Positions 32,218 through 44,946 of a stretch of 64,000 nt of DNA are shown here, piece by piece. Position numbers and translations under genes: made by a program. Positions within the stretch are counted from its first letter, which is position 1; each line of letters begins with the position of its first letter. The stretch comes from Larix kaempferi (Eukaryota; Streptophyta; Pinopsida; Pinales; Pinaceae): the NCBI GenBank assembly GCA_027924585.1, contig BSBM01000592.1, forward strand, positions 434,001 to 498,000, read 5' to 3'. The notes below the pieces were generated by a model. It saw only the letters and a list, made by a program, of their open reading frames with translations. It searched no databases and was not told the DNA's origin.

Positions 32218-33598
32218 AGCTTTAATAGATGCTATCAACATTGAATACTATCATTACAATGGAAGATGCTAAGAAGAATATGAGACATTGAAAGCATTTT
32301 AGATATGTTGGCACTCGTGATGTATCCTTTTGGGCCCAGAGTTTCATAGGATATTTGCAAAGAACCTGCAAAGAGACTCAAGAAGTCGATGTTATAAACT
32401 AGGATTTAGATTTGGATTCAAAGTGGTGTCTCTTGATTCTAGTTTATGTAAAATTTCAATTGAACATATTGGCTGGGTTTAAAAAAGTGTAATAGACAAT
32501 CCTTTCTTTTGGATTATGATGGTACCATGATGCCTCAAACTTCAATTAACAAGGCTCCAGAACGAGAAATCCTAGCAATATTAAACACCCTTTGCAATGA
32601 TCCAAAGAATGTGGTCTTTATTGTAAGTGGACGAGGCCAACAGACTTTGAATGGTTGGTTTTCACCCTGCCAAAAACTTGGGATTGTTGCAGAGCATGGT
32701 TATTTTTTCAAGTATTTGAACTCTAAATTTATATACCTACATTAGAAAACAATGCAAACATTTTCCGGCCTTTCAAATGTTTGCTGCAAGCGGCGGCAGT
32801 TGGAATATAGCTAATTTACTAGGCCCAAATTACAACTTAACCTTTTTGAATTACATTGCTGGAGAGGTGGCCGAAGGATGAAGAATGGAAAACTTGTGTG
32901 TCGACGATGGACTTTGGTTGGAAAGTAGTTGTGGGCCCCATTATGAATTTGTACACAAAAAGCACAAATGGTTCATTTATTGAAGCCAAAGAGAGTGGTG
33001 TTGTATGGCACTTCCAGGATGCAAATCCATATTTTGGCCCTTGGTAAGGAAAGGAGTTACATGACCATCTTGAGAGTGTGCTTGCAAATGAGCCAATTCT
33101 TGTCAAGAGCGATTAGCAAACAATGGAAGTCAAGCCTTAGGTATTGTATACTAATGTTATTAATCAAGCACTATAGGGCTATTATTTTTAAGGGTATGAA
33201 TTTGCTTTATATCATTTTCATCTTGCGTGCATATATTCAAGGAGGCAGTCTATAAAATTGTTTGAATTCAAACCATGCAAGTAGTGAAGGATGTTATGGT
33301 TGAAAATATTTTAACATCGATGGCTAACCAAGGGAATCCTCCAGATTTTGTCTTGTGTATAGGAGATGATTGTTTAGATGAAGACATGTTTGATATTATC
33401 GACAGTGCAATGGCAACCTTACCTAAAACTGCAAAGAGGGAGGTCTTCGCATGCACTATTGGCCAGAAGCCAAGTAAGGATAAATATTATATGGATGATA
33501 CTATTGAAGTAGTTAACATGTTACATGGAGTAGCAATAACAAGTGAAATACTGCCCTCGAGTTCACCAAGGGCTATTGCTTCAATTTCAGAAGGTTGA
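32218..33598 (+). pseudogene. Class II trehalose-phosphate synthase relic (TPP-like domain)
   Basis: In order: MEDAKKNMRH-stop-KHFRYVGTRDVSFWAQSF; after a frameshift KLGFRFGFKVVSLD; two stops; FLDYDGTMMPQTSINKAP (HAD motif DYDGT); NVVFIVSGRGQQTLNGWFSP; AEHGYF; after a ~130-base insertion RWPKDEEWKTC; WHFQDANPYFGPW; MEVKP with TAG for the next Gln; an intron (donor GTATTG at about 33132); then NPPDFVLCIGDDCLDEDMFD and EVFACTIGQKPSKDKYYMDD. This is the C-terminal part of plant class II TPS proteins (GT20 plus phosphatase-like domain), mostly regulatory in sugar signalling. GDDRSDED has become GDDCLDED. The glucosyltransferase half is absent. The retained intron indicates a DNA-level copy, not a retrocopy. 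Confidence 0.8.
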
Positions 33599-36500
33599 TT
33601 CCAAAGTTTGTGTATTCTTTTGTGCATTTCGATGAATAAAACACATATAAATATCTGAATAAAATTTTGCTTTTTGATGCTCTGTCTTTAATTTTTCTTT
33701 TTGAATAAAATTTGAATCCTTCAATAGAAATCTGATACCTCCATTCTCATTATGCTCTTAGACATTATTTCTACACTCTGCATTAATTCCAATATCTTCC
33801 ATGTTGCTCGACAAGTTCTTCAATCTTTATCTCACTTGTAAAATATTTTAGTTAATTGATTCAAAATATGTACTCTACATTATGTTTGTTACATCGAGTT
33901 CAAATTTTGGAGTACGACTTGCATGCAAATGTGTTTCCTTGTTTTTCAAAGAATGCAATATAAGATGCATATGCTCTTTTTTTTCTCCTTTCTGAAATGT
34001 AAAAATGAGGGTTTTTTTTTATAGCACAACATTAATCTTTCAATTACATTTTTGGTAATAACTTATGCTAACCACACTTTGTGTACATATGCATTGCTAT
34101 ACTTAGTTTATGTTTCTAGTATGCCATGATTGGTTAAACACCATGAAAAGGCATGCTCCAACAAATTACAATCTTCAAATTCAACATCATTTTGGCATTG
34201 AGCATACTATTTGAGCCTTGGACATCCACATACAGCCATACATTCTCCCAGCATTATGCTGCGTTCCATGCCATATTTCTTGTCAAGCAAGCCATACGTT
34301 TGGGCATACTGGTAATTATTATTTTATTGATTGATTATATTAAGTACTAAGTAATAACATGCTACATCCCAAGCAACTACCTCAAAGCCAATGTTGACGG
34401 TTCCCTATAGCTTTCTCTCCCTAAACATGTGCGTTTGACCAATTAACTTTAGCCTTAGAGCCATAAACAAGTATATTTTTATATTTCATCATTCAATTCA
34501 AATTGATAACTATTGGTATGCGCGCGCACACACAATATATATATATCATTGTACATTTAAAAACACTCTTAACTGTGGGTTGACTAGTTAACTATATCCA
34601 TCACATATGGCATATAATTTAAATCAATATATACAATGTATATACAATTAATATTTTTTATATTTAATTATTCAATTGGAATGGATAACGTAGAAGAAAG
34701 TGTTTATATATATATCATGTGTATGGGGACATGGATGGATGGATTGCTTTGAAAAACATGTTCCAAGTGGTTTCACAATGGCCTCATTTTCAAATTATAA
34801 AAATGAAGGGTAAAGGAAGCTTTCTAACTTTTAATTGTTACTATGCAAAATTATTTCAATTACCTGAGCAAGTATGCCAAAAATATTGTTTGTGATTCTT
34901 CTCTATGCTTTCTTGCCAAAAATATTGTTTGTAATTTTTCTCTTTGCTTTTTTGCCAAAAAATATTGTTTCTGACTTTTATTGTAGTTATTTACATGTTT
35001 ACTATTCTTCCTTTTAATTTTGATTTTTGTATGCACATAAATGAGAGTATAAAATATTATGTTTATTTTAACCTCGGATACTTTTCTATACACCTGAATG
35101 GGAATGTAAGGATCACAAGTGTTGCTTCTGTTTTTTTTAATAAAAAAATTACTTAAAAAACAAAAATTACTCAAATTACATGAGAGTTGACATTTACTAC
35201 ATTTCTAAATTAACTAAGCTAGGGCATTTATCTTGGTGCTCCTGTTTTTCATGAAAATAAACTTTGAATTATTAATAGATTTTTCATTGAAACAATTTAC
35301 ATAAAAAAAATACCCTAAGATTATATCCACATCACAACTATGAGATTATATCTCATCACAACCTTTCTCTCAAATCAAAGCAATTACCCTCATATACCAT
35401 TTCAACTTATTTTAAAAACTTTAAATTTGTATAATTGTATAGTTATTGATAGATTTGTTGCTCACTCAAGAAGGTACTTCCATTCTTCCCTTTGAAGAAA
35501 ATCACGCCACTTTCACTTAACAACATAGTGAGTCCTAGACTAAGCCTCAATAACTCTTAATGGTATTATGTAGAAAAAAAAGTAGGACTTGAATGTTAAA
35601 TAATAGGATGGGAAGTCACTTAAGAATGATTGCCATGTTCTTTATCGTTTTTTTGTAACTCTGGTTAATGTTGTTGACTATTTGCTTCTAATTAAGGTGT
35701 TTTATTTAATCTTGTAATTATAAATATGATTCTATATGAGAAACATTGTTTGTTAGCTTTTTAAGTAAAGATCTAAGAAGCAAAGTTTTAAACTTAGTTT
35801 ATGTCTCTAGTGTTGAACCTAGGTTGAGTATCTTCATTCTAAAACAATTATTGTATATCTTGATAGTAGTGTTCTAAAGGGGAACCAAAGTACAAATATT
35901 AGCCATTGGACTATAAAAGTTTTCAGATACATAGGTGAATTACTCTCAAGGCCATAATGTTCCCCTCATTCTTGGACAAGAATCTCAAGGGTCACCAAGG
36001 CTTCTTTCCTTTCTCTTGGATTTCGCTTTAGTTACATCCCTCGAGAGATTATTTGGCTTTTGGCCATTTTCTATTCATATATTACTCAATATTGACCATC
36101 AATGCTTTCTTTTTATCCTCGCTGTTAGGTTTTGGATGATATATTAGAGTTTATTTTGGATGTTATATCGGGAGTGGCCTTTGAGCGCCCACAGTGTATC
36201 AAGAATATTGTATTTGGTAATCACATTGAACTCTTTGAATTCTTTATGGAAGTTGTTTTCTAGATGACACTATTCTAGGATTCATCATCCACTACATCAG
36301 TAGAAATCCGACACGTCTCCCTATACATTGCGGTGGTTGTACAATTTTACTATTGATGGTCTGACTACGTACATAGAAGTGGCAAAGACAAAGGAAATCC
36401 AATGTGCCTACAACACTCCTCCTTGATTACATTCTCAATGTTGTGACCTCGTTACCCCTCCCTTGAAGGAGAAGAGGTCACATTGCTCCATGACATCCTG

Positions 36501-39239
36501 TGATTAGTTCCACATGATTGTGAGGGAGACAAAGACTACGAAGCTCCTATTAGGTGAGATAATCAACTCACATCATTTCTCCCTCCTATGTATAAATTTT
36601 CCAAAAGGTCTCTCATGTCAAAGATCACCCAATGATCAAACTGGCCTTTTTACAAGCTTATCAAAATCTAAAGTTTCCTTCTACATTTTTACTTTCTCGC
36701 TTGTTCGTGTTCCAGGTCACCTTCAATGGCTTATGCTTTTAATTTCTCATATATTTTTGTTCCAATTCAATTTTTCCACCTTACATTTGCAACACCAATT
36801 CAATATCGGAGGAACAAGATTGCACAAAGAATGTGGAAAGAGGGTCATTACATAGTTGTTGATTTATGATGATTATAGGTGATTATGAAGAGATTCTTGT
36901 TCCTGCATTGTGAGCCATCTTAACCATGACACAATTTTTATGTAGTTGAAAGGATAACAATTCTGCACTTGCAGTGGAAAATTTAAAATGCACTAACTCT
37001 TAGATGCACACAGTGTGAACCTTCTTGTTCATGGATCCAATGTCTATTTAAGGTACTATCATTATAATAGTCCATGGATTGGGAGTATTGACCACCTTGT
37101 TGCAAGTCAATGAATCTGAGCAAATGTTGGTGGTGGTTGCTAGAGTATCTTGCGGATTAGTGCTTTTGTTTGAGAATACACCATGATGAAATTTATGAAA
37201 ATGGAATAAAGATATAATATTTATTATTATATATAAGTTGTAAATATTTAAAAATAGAGTTTTTGTTCTACAATGATTTGATTCACGTTGAGTTACTATA
37301 AGAAAAACAATTTGTTATTAAAGTTTTTAGAGTTACAAGATTGACTAAAATTACCAAAACCCTTTACTAATGGTTACAAAGGTTTTTGAGAATGTTACTT
37401 ATAATTACTAATGGTTGCAAAGGTTTTTGCAAATGTTACTTATAATTAGAAATTTTCGGTGAATGGAGGTTTTGCGTAGGTTTCTTTTACCTTGGTGTGT
37501 TAGGATTGGTGTAGTATATATCCATGTGCGCCTATGTGTTTACAGTTGTGCACACTACCACACCCACACAAAGGCAATCGAACTGTGAATGTTGAGATAA
37601 CTACTAGAATTGGTATTCATCATGGTTGCACCAGTGCACACATTACAATACGGAGCCTTAAGGTGGAGGAGATTAGTACCAATCCACATAACAATGAATT
37701 CTCAAATAACAAAGGGGAATATTAGTACCATGTTGTTCATTACACAAAAGCCATTTCTTATGATTGTGTTAATGCATCACTTAGTAAGGTGGGGCAATGA
37801 TCATTGAATCACAACCAACTATTGTGTTTGTTATGATGTTCATAAATTGTGTGCACTACATCATGTTTGTATTGTTTGAAACCTAGACGAGATTTATATT
37901 ATTGGTGAGATAGGGTCATTGGATAAGTTGGGGGATTTTTCTTAGATTACACAAGGCCCACCCTAATAATCAAGTAAATGACATAGTAGAGTGAAATCAA
38001 GCTCAATCATTTACACTTTACTAATGAACTTTGATGAAAAGTTAGATATGCTAATGTTTATCCTATTTAGGGGCCATGTTACTTGGAACTTGATAGAGAA
38101 AATAAACTTATCACCTAAAAGGGTGGCTAGAACATAGGGTGAGAATGATGTGTATAGAATGTTTTGACCAATTGTAAATAGGACTTAGTCAAAAGGATAG
38201 AATTAGAGCATGTGATTGACCCTTTTACAAAAATGGCACCCATGCTTCAAGAGACTAAAGTAAATAAGATGATGGACATCAACCAAACTCCCTTAGACAT
38301 ATCACCATGCAAACAAATTCTTTTTCAGTGGGCTCTTTTTGGATGGAATGAAGCCCAAAAATCCATCTTTATAGCTTTGATCGTAGAGCACAAAATTTGT
38401 TTAATCAAGAGTCAAGTTGTAGCACCAATATGCATATGCTGACTTGTACTTACTAAAGTCGTGGAAAAAATTCATAAAAACATTGTCATAACATATTCCT
38501 ATTGTTGTAAGTGCTTTAAATGATTTGATTATACTGGGTGAAAATAAAGTTCTAGTTTAATGAGTGGATGTAGTTACTGAGGGTCTCTAAGATATGGTAG
38601 GTCAACACCACAAGGTGAATCCTCTCACCAAATATGGTTTGCATACCTACAGTAACCATTGAAGTGGATTCCATTAGATTGCTTAATGATTTAACCAATT
38701 TTTAGTGTTTGCCCATTTCTTATATAACCCACAACTCCCTACTATATATGTCTCTCTCCCTATGTTCTTTATAGACCCTTGGTCTGTCATTCTCTAAATT
38801 GTTAATTTTTGGTCTCATAATGATCCCTTTGCTTTGAAATGGAGTGGACCTATTTTCTATGCCTTGTGATCACTTTGTGCAGTTTCACAACTCTACAATG
38901 CATTTATTTCAACAAAAAGTCAAGGTATCTATATTTACACTAAGATCTAAAATATGATAATATCGTGCTATATATGTTAGAGGAAGGATTGAATAAAATA
39001 GATTTTTCTATAGTAAAAATTTTTGTGTATGGTGGCTATGCAAAGGGGATCGCAAATCATTTTTTTTTATCATTTTAGTTCATTGCATTACTTTACTTCC
39101 CATTTTTTCCCTTTGGACGTTCCTCTACACCTTCTAGGGCAATTGCTAGTTATACAATCATTGGAGTCCCAATTGAACACCACATGTGCAGTTTGTCATG
39201 ATAATTGTGTAATGTTTTTTAAAACAAAATAAAACCATC
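33599..39239. other. No gene recognised; short tandem repeats
   Basis: AT-rich sequence without supported genes. A 39-bp repeat (GCCAAAAATATTGTTTGT) occurs three times at 34876, 34915 and 34954; a 41-bp repeat (ACTAATGGTTRCAAAGG) occurs twice at 37366 and 37407. ORFs of 60-113 codons at 35.9, 36.5, 37.5 and 38.2 kb have no recognisable motif. Confidence 0.4.
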
Positions 39240-40462
39240 TGCCATGCCAGAAACCCCAACCATGACTATCTATTCCCCACACCTGGGATATCTACAAATT
39301 GAGGGCCAGAAAGATTTACTACTTGCACACGTTTCAATTGTGCCCAATACTTTATGTTATTCACACATTGATAAGACTGCAACTACTCCAACAACCTCGA
39401 ATGTTCAAGACCTGGCAGCTCTTCTAACACCGAGCATCCATCAACGTCAAGTTATTGAAGTTGTGTTAGGTGTGCCAACCCCTGTATGTTCTTCAACTTC
39501 ACACATTTATCTTCCCACAACTTCTCCAACGACCTCTGTATGTTCTTCAACTTCACACATTTATCTGCCCACAACTTCTCCAACGACCTCTGTATGTTCT
39601 TCAACTTCACACATTTATCTGCCCACAACTTCTCCAACAACCTCGAATGTTCAAGACCTGGCAGCTCTTCTAACTCTGAGCATCCATCAACGTCAAGTTC
39701 TTGAAACTGTGTCAGCTATTCCAACCCCCGTATGCTCTTCAACTTCACACATTTATTTGCCCACAACTTCTCCAACGACCTCAAATGTTCACAACCTAAC
39801 AGCTCTTCCAACTCTGAGCATCCATCAATGTCAAGTTCTCGAAGCTGTGTTATATGTGCCAACCCTCGTATGTTATTCAGATTCACACATTTAGATGCCT
39901 GCAACGTCACCAAAGACCTCAAATGTTGAAGATCTGGCAGCTCTTCTAACTCAGAGCATCCATGAACATATAGTTGTCGAAGTCGTGTCAGCTATTCCAA
40001 CCCCTGTATGCTCTTCAGCTTCACACATTCATCTACACACAACATCTCCAACGACCTCAAATGTTCAAGACCTGGAAGCTCTTCTAACTCCGAGCATCGA
40101 TTAACAAATAGTTCTTGAAGCTGTGTCAACGGTTCCAACACCCGTATGCTCTTCAACTTCACACATTCATCTGCCCACAACTTCTCCAACAACTTCAAAT
40201 TTTCAAGACCTGGCACCTCTTCTAACTTCGAGCATACAGAAAAGTCAAGCTCTCGAAGCTGTGTTAGCTGTGCCAAACCCAATATGCTCTTCAGATTCAC
40301 ACACTCAGATGCGAACAAGTGCACCAACGACCTCAGATGTTGAATACCTGGCAACTCTTTTAACTCTGAGCATCTAGAAACCTATAGTTCTCTAAGATGT
40401 GTCAGTTGCGTCGAAAACCATATGCTATTCAACTTCACACATTCATATGCCCTGAAATTCTC
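39240..40462 (-). pseudogene. TNL resistance gene, 3' part (LRR array)
   Basis: Continuation of the TNL pseudogene cut by the copia element. The minus strand encodes about eight units of ~46 residues of the type LRSLEKLWADKCVKLK / LTQLQELDVDGCSELEELPG, each holding two leucine-rich repeats, the ligand-sensing or regulatory part of plant NLRs. Stops occur after LREL, in GLE-stop-LT of two units, in LQ-stop-LDV and in LLE-stop-LQ. The last weak unit ends VVNLSGPQFVDIPGVGN near 39270. Joined across the copia insertion, LKSLEN-FRAYECVKLNSI reads as one repeat. The plus-strand 216-codon ORF over it is a shadow of the repeat. Confidence 0.85.
39480..39645 (-). repeat. 54-bp tandem triplication within one LRR unit
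   Basis: TGTATGTTCTTCAACTTCAC begins three nearly identical 54-base copies at about 39484, 39538 and 39592. On the minus strand this triplicates the 18 residues RSLEKLWADKCVKLKNIQ, in frame but cutting the normal 46-residue LRR unit. Confidence 0.85.
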
Positions 40463-40718
40463 TGTTAGAAATAGTAATTACTTCAGTTAAATTATCTTTT
40501 ACTTTAGTTCCTATTTTGAAGTTCAGTTAATAAATGCAACAGCGTGCTTTGCATGCATGCAAAAGCTAGGTTAGAGTTTTTAGGGTTTCCATAAGTGTTT
40601 AAATACACATTACATTTTGGTTTGTATTACATCAGATGATCTTTCGTTTATGAATAAAGATTGAAGAGTCGTAGCTCATTCTGAATTATCTTTTGTTTAT
40701 TTCTGCCTCCGACCTTTA
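40463..40718 (+). repeat. 5' LTR of copia element
   Basis: Starts TGTTAGAAATAGTAATT and ends GCCTCCGACCTTTA. The terminal CA has become TA; the other LTR keeps CA. Contains TTTGCATGCATGCAAAA and AAATACACATTACATTTTGG shared with the 3' copy. A dozen or so differences are visible between the LTRs. Confidence 0.9.
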
Positions 40719-40720
40719 GT

Positions 40721-40733
40721 TTGGTATCAAATC
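40721..40733 (+). promoter_or_regulatory. Primer binding site
   Basis: TTGGTATCAAATC lies three bases after the LTR end and resembles the initiator-Met site TGGTATCAGAGC with two changes. Confidence 0.65.
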
Positions 40734-41149
40734 TTAGGAGAAGATCCATTGTGACAGTTCCAAAGAAGCCAAAGCTGTAGCTTTGAATAATTTTACAAAA
40801 AAAAAATTTGCAGAAATTATTGCGCCCTCCCTATAGTCTAAAGTGCGATAATTTAGGGAGATAAAGTAAAAATATTTGGGGATTATCACAGCCTCTCTAT
40901 AGGCCAAGACGCAATAATTTGTGAAGACCCGTGACAATTAGGGCAAGAGCAAGAAGATGAGAGTGATTTCTTTTTACTTTCACGAAGTTATTTTCTTTTA
41001 CGAGATTCTTTGAGTAAGAATTTGTTTTTTACAAGAGAAGAAGATATTTTCAAAAACCTTTTTTATTTAAGAGGGAGACTTTATTTTTTGAAAAAAAAGA
41101 GGAAGGAGATTGTTTTAAAAAATCCAGTGAAAGACTCCACATTGTCTAT

Positions 41150-43357
41150 GGCTTCTAGCAGTCACAATCAATCTCAGACTTCTCCTCTTACAGGGAAAAA
41201 GGACTATGATGTCTGGGCCACGAGGATGGCGGTTTATCTCAGGTCAGAAGATGTGTGCGAATATGTCGTGAATGGCTATTCCGAACCAGCTGATGACGCA
41301 TCTTTTCAAGCCCTTTCAAATGCATAAAAGGATGTCCTACGAGCGCACGGGAAGAAGGATGCAAGGGCACTGCATCTGATAATGAACGCTTTGGATAACA
41401 ACATATTTCCAAATATATCAGCTTCATTACATGCCAAAGCAGCATGGGATACCTTGGCGACTAGTTATCAGGGTACTGGTAAGGTACAAACAACTACACT
41501 CCAAAACCTAAGAAGAGATTTTGAAGATCTGAAGATGAAAGAATCAGACTCAGTAGATTCTTTCATGACCCAAGTCATGGAGATTGTTAATCAGCTGAAT
41601 ACCTATGGTGAAAAGATCAAAGATCAACGGGTGGTTGAAAGGGTTCTGAGATCCCTACCCCACAAATTTAATCTGAAAGTTGCAGCGATTGAAGAAGCAA
41701 ATGATTTGAGTACTCTCTCTATAGATGAGTTGACCGGATCTCTACTTTCATGCGAATCCAGAATCAACAGGAATGAAGAGTCCTCTATGGAGAATGCTTT
41801 CAAAGCCCATGTCTCATTCTCAAAAGGTAGAGGAAGAGGCAGAGGCATAGGAGGATCAAGAGGAAGAGGCAGAAGTGGTCGATGTAATGGCAATAAAGAT
41901 CAAGATCACCATCATAACCATGAAGGCGGGAACTACGACAAAAAAAGGTCAGATAAATCTAATATTAAGTGTTATTATTGCAATAAATTTGGGCATTATG
42001 CTCATGAATGTAGAAAGAAAAAGTCTGATCAAGCAAATCATAATGCTAATGTGACTAATACCTCTGAGGATAAAGAAGATATGCTATTTCTTACATGTCA
42101 TGCTGCACACGAAATCCCAAAGGGACTTTGGCTTTTAGATAGTGGCTGCAGTAACCATATGACAGGTGATAGAGGTCTAATTGCTGACCTAGATGGATCA
42201 GTGAGGACAGAGGTCAAAGTCGGCATAGATGAGGTAGTTCCAATTCTTGGCAAAGGAGTGGTCAACATTCTGACCAAACAAGGCCAACAAAAGACAATCA
42301 CAAATGTATATTATGCTCCAGGATTGAAGCATAATATGCTTGGCATTGGACAACTTACTGAAAAGGAATACAGACTTGTCTTTGATGGATCAGACTGTGA
42401 AATTTATGACAAACCCCCAAATAGACAGTTGATCATCAAAATACAAGTGACTAGGAACAAGATGTATCCACTAGTCATGAATTACAACAGCAAGGTAACC
42501 TCTTTTGCTCAAAAATCCACTTGCATGGATGATTATTGGTTATGGCATTTTAGATGTGGACATCTTCACTTTGGTGGTCTCAAGTTTTTGCAGCAGAAAG
42601 AGATGGTAAAAGGATTACCCCCTATGAAGGAGCCAGAAAGAAGTTGTGAGTGTTGCATCATTGCAAAGTAGCACAAGGATAGATTTCCTAAAGGTATGTC
42701 TCGAAGAGCACATGCACCTCTAGAACTTATTCATACTGATCTGTGTGGACCAATGGAAACTCAATCAATTGGTGGAAGCTATTATTTTCTTACATTTATT
42801 GATGATTTCAGTAGAAAAACATGGGTGTATTTCCTTCGTCATAAGTCTGAAACTTTTGGCAAGTTTAAGGAATTTAGGGCTTTGGTTGAAAAATAGAGTG
42901 GTTATCAACTCAAAGTATTGAGATCAGATGGAGGGGGAGAGAATGACTCAAAGGAATTTCATGATTACTGCAAACATCATAAAAGCAAGAGGCAATTCAC
43001 TACAAGATATACACTTCAGCAGAATGGTATTGCAGAATGCAAGAATAGAACCATCATGAATATGGCAAGGAGCATGCTGAAAGGAAGAAATTTGTCCCAT
43101 GAATTTTGGGGAGATGCAGTGGCTTGTGCTGTTCATGTGATGAACAGATCTTCCACCAAAATTGCGAAGAACAGAGTTCCAGAGGAAGCATGGACAGGTA
43201 TGAGTTGTAATGTTTCTCATTTCAGAATATTTGGTTGTGTTGCTTATGCTCATGTTCCTAAACATCTAAGAAAAAGCTAGACGACAAGAGTGAGAAATGT
43301 ATATTTCTTAGATACGGTGAAGAAACTAAAGCCTACAAGCTATATAACCCTATTACC
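41150..43357 (+). pseudogene. Copia gag-PR-IN (first half of the polyprotein)
   Basis: Starts MASSSHNQSQTSPL, then KKDYDVWATRMAVYLRSEDV, a TAA at about 41325, AWDTLATSYQG, a Gly/Arg-rich stretch and CCHC knuckle CYYCNKFGHYAHEC (41970-42011). Protease LLDSGCSNHMTGD at about 42136. Pre-integrase WLWHFRCGHLHFGGL with CECC and a TAG after IIAK. Integrase core: IHTDLCGPM (Asp), TAG after LVEK, RSDGGGEN (Asp), LQQNGIAECKNRT (Glu), so all three catalytic acids are kept. After PKHLRK a frameshift leads into the segment interrupted at YNPIT by the Ty3 element. At least three stops and one frameshift. Confidence 0.88.
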
Positions 43358-44918
43358 TGTAACGTCCCCACCCATCATACCAGTGTGATGGAGAGAACGT
43401 TAGACTGAAGGCAGGGCATCTAGCCCCATGAACTTATTCAATAAGCATTCACATATATAAAAAAAGAAATATGGAAATGTATAATTATAAGATAACATAG
43501 CAGAAGTAATTTCAATTACACATCCATCATACATTCAAGATATTCATGATATTCATCAAATAAATAATTGCAAAGTTAACACAAGAGAGTACTTATCTTA
43601 TAACAAAGTAGCCCCGAGCAACTGCCTATGCAACTGCAACGTTCCACCCAACCATAGGCCAGTTGTGATTATCAATATCTCAACACACTGCCACCCCCGA
43701 GCTGGGTATGATCTCTACAAGGAATCAGGGAACAACAGACTCACACATAGCCCAAAGATACACCAAATTAGCCAAGCCAATCTACAGTTGGGTTTATCAG
43801 GCTGTTAGGCAATGGAAGGAAGAATTGTTAAGCTAGTGGGATCATCCATAGAGATATGGGAACCCTCTGCAAGATCTATCTAGCTTGGTCCCCACAATAC
43901 CTACACACCTGGCACAAGGAGGTATTCCCTTCACTAATACACAGTCCCTCAGGCCATACCTTCCATTCTAGTGTTCTTCAAGGTGTGCATAGAAGAGCAA
44001 CCAGCCCTTTTGATACTCTTGAGAGGTTACCTCCTCACTAGGTTTATCAAGCCAATTCTGGTCCACTTCCACTCTTAATTCTTGCTCACAATTTCAAACC
44101 AACACAGGGATGCACCCTACGACAAAACACAAGTGCTGAAAAACGTGGTCAACCAAAATGAACTGGTAGATGGGGAGTAAACCCTGGGAGAGCAAATTCG
44201 TTTTCAGAAAACGTTTTTCTGCATTTCAGGGGCAAAAATGACCTCTATAAACCCCCAAAACGTGACTCCCTTTCTGCCAGTCACTGTGCAACACAAAAAT
44301 GAGGTCCCAGCTATGGAAAAATGCAGGAAATTGGTAAAAAACGTGATGGGGAAAGCCCAGCTAGCTCAGACTGTGTGAGAGATGAAAGACTATGGGTTCA
44401 GAATGGCTTTGGGCACCATTTCGTGGGTGTTTTCTTGCCCCAGAAGCAAAAGTACATTTTTCCAGGTTGATGGCTTGCCCATGCACGAAATTAGCTGCCA
44501 TGCCTCTTCATTCCCAAGGCATTAACTGCCTCAACCAATTTATGGAAGAATTAAATGATTGGGTGCATAAGTCAAAATGGGTAGTTGAGGGTTTATTCAT
44601 TGACATCTGGCTTATCACCATTGGATCAAGGGTTTGAATAATTCCCCCCCCTATTCCTTGTAGAATCATGCCCCCATCTCTTTGTTGCATTGCATAGCTA
44701 GTTGTGGGTTTTTCATTAAAATTCGTATTTACATGATGTCTTAATTTACATTGTTCCTATCTAGCACAAGAACCACATGCATCTATTTTTAATTGCCGAT
44801 ACATAAAACTCTAAATCAATGGTGGGGCCTTGGCCTTGAGCTCCTCACCATGATTAAATAACAATATTTACATCATTTATGATTTAATGAAAAAGGGGGT
44901 CAAAATGGGGACGTTACA
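43358..44918 (-). repeat. 3' LTR of Ty3 element 2
   Basis: Partner of 50789-52350, differing by scattered substitutions (about seven in the first 250 bases by eye). Terminal TGTAACGTCCCC / GGGGACGTTACA. Confidence 0.92.
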
Positions 44919-44931
44919 TTCCCCTCCCCTT
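44919..44931 (-). promoter_or_regulatory. Polypurine tract
   Basis: The minus strand reads AAGGGGAGGGGAA directly before the TGTAACG start of the 3' LTR. Confidence 0.85.
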
Positions 44932-44946
44932 ACATTAGCATTGTCC

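Noticed and set aside
38212-38442. Possible copia RNase H tail (IDPFTKMAP)
   Set aside because: Only a few residues resemble the ADxxTKP motif and no other copia sequence surrounds it.
39244-39894. 216-codon plus-strand ORF with repeated SSTSHIYLPTTSPTTS
   Set aside because: It is the antisense of the LRR tandem units; the repeat comes from LRR periodicity, and the minus strand has clear LRR chemistry.
39484-40360. Regularly spaced repeats that look CRISPR-like
   Set aside because: Units are contiguous coding LRR repeats with no unique spacers, in plant DNA.
43856-44041. 61-codon ORF repeated at 51287-51472
   Set aside because: Both copies are within the LTR pair of Ty3 element 2, so the repetition is expected.
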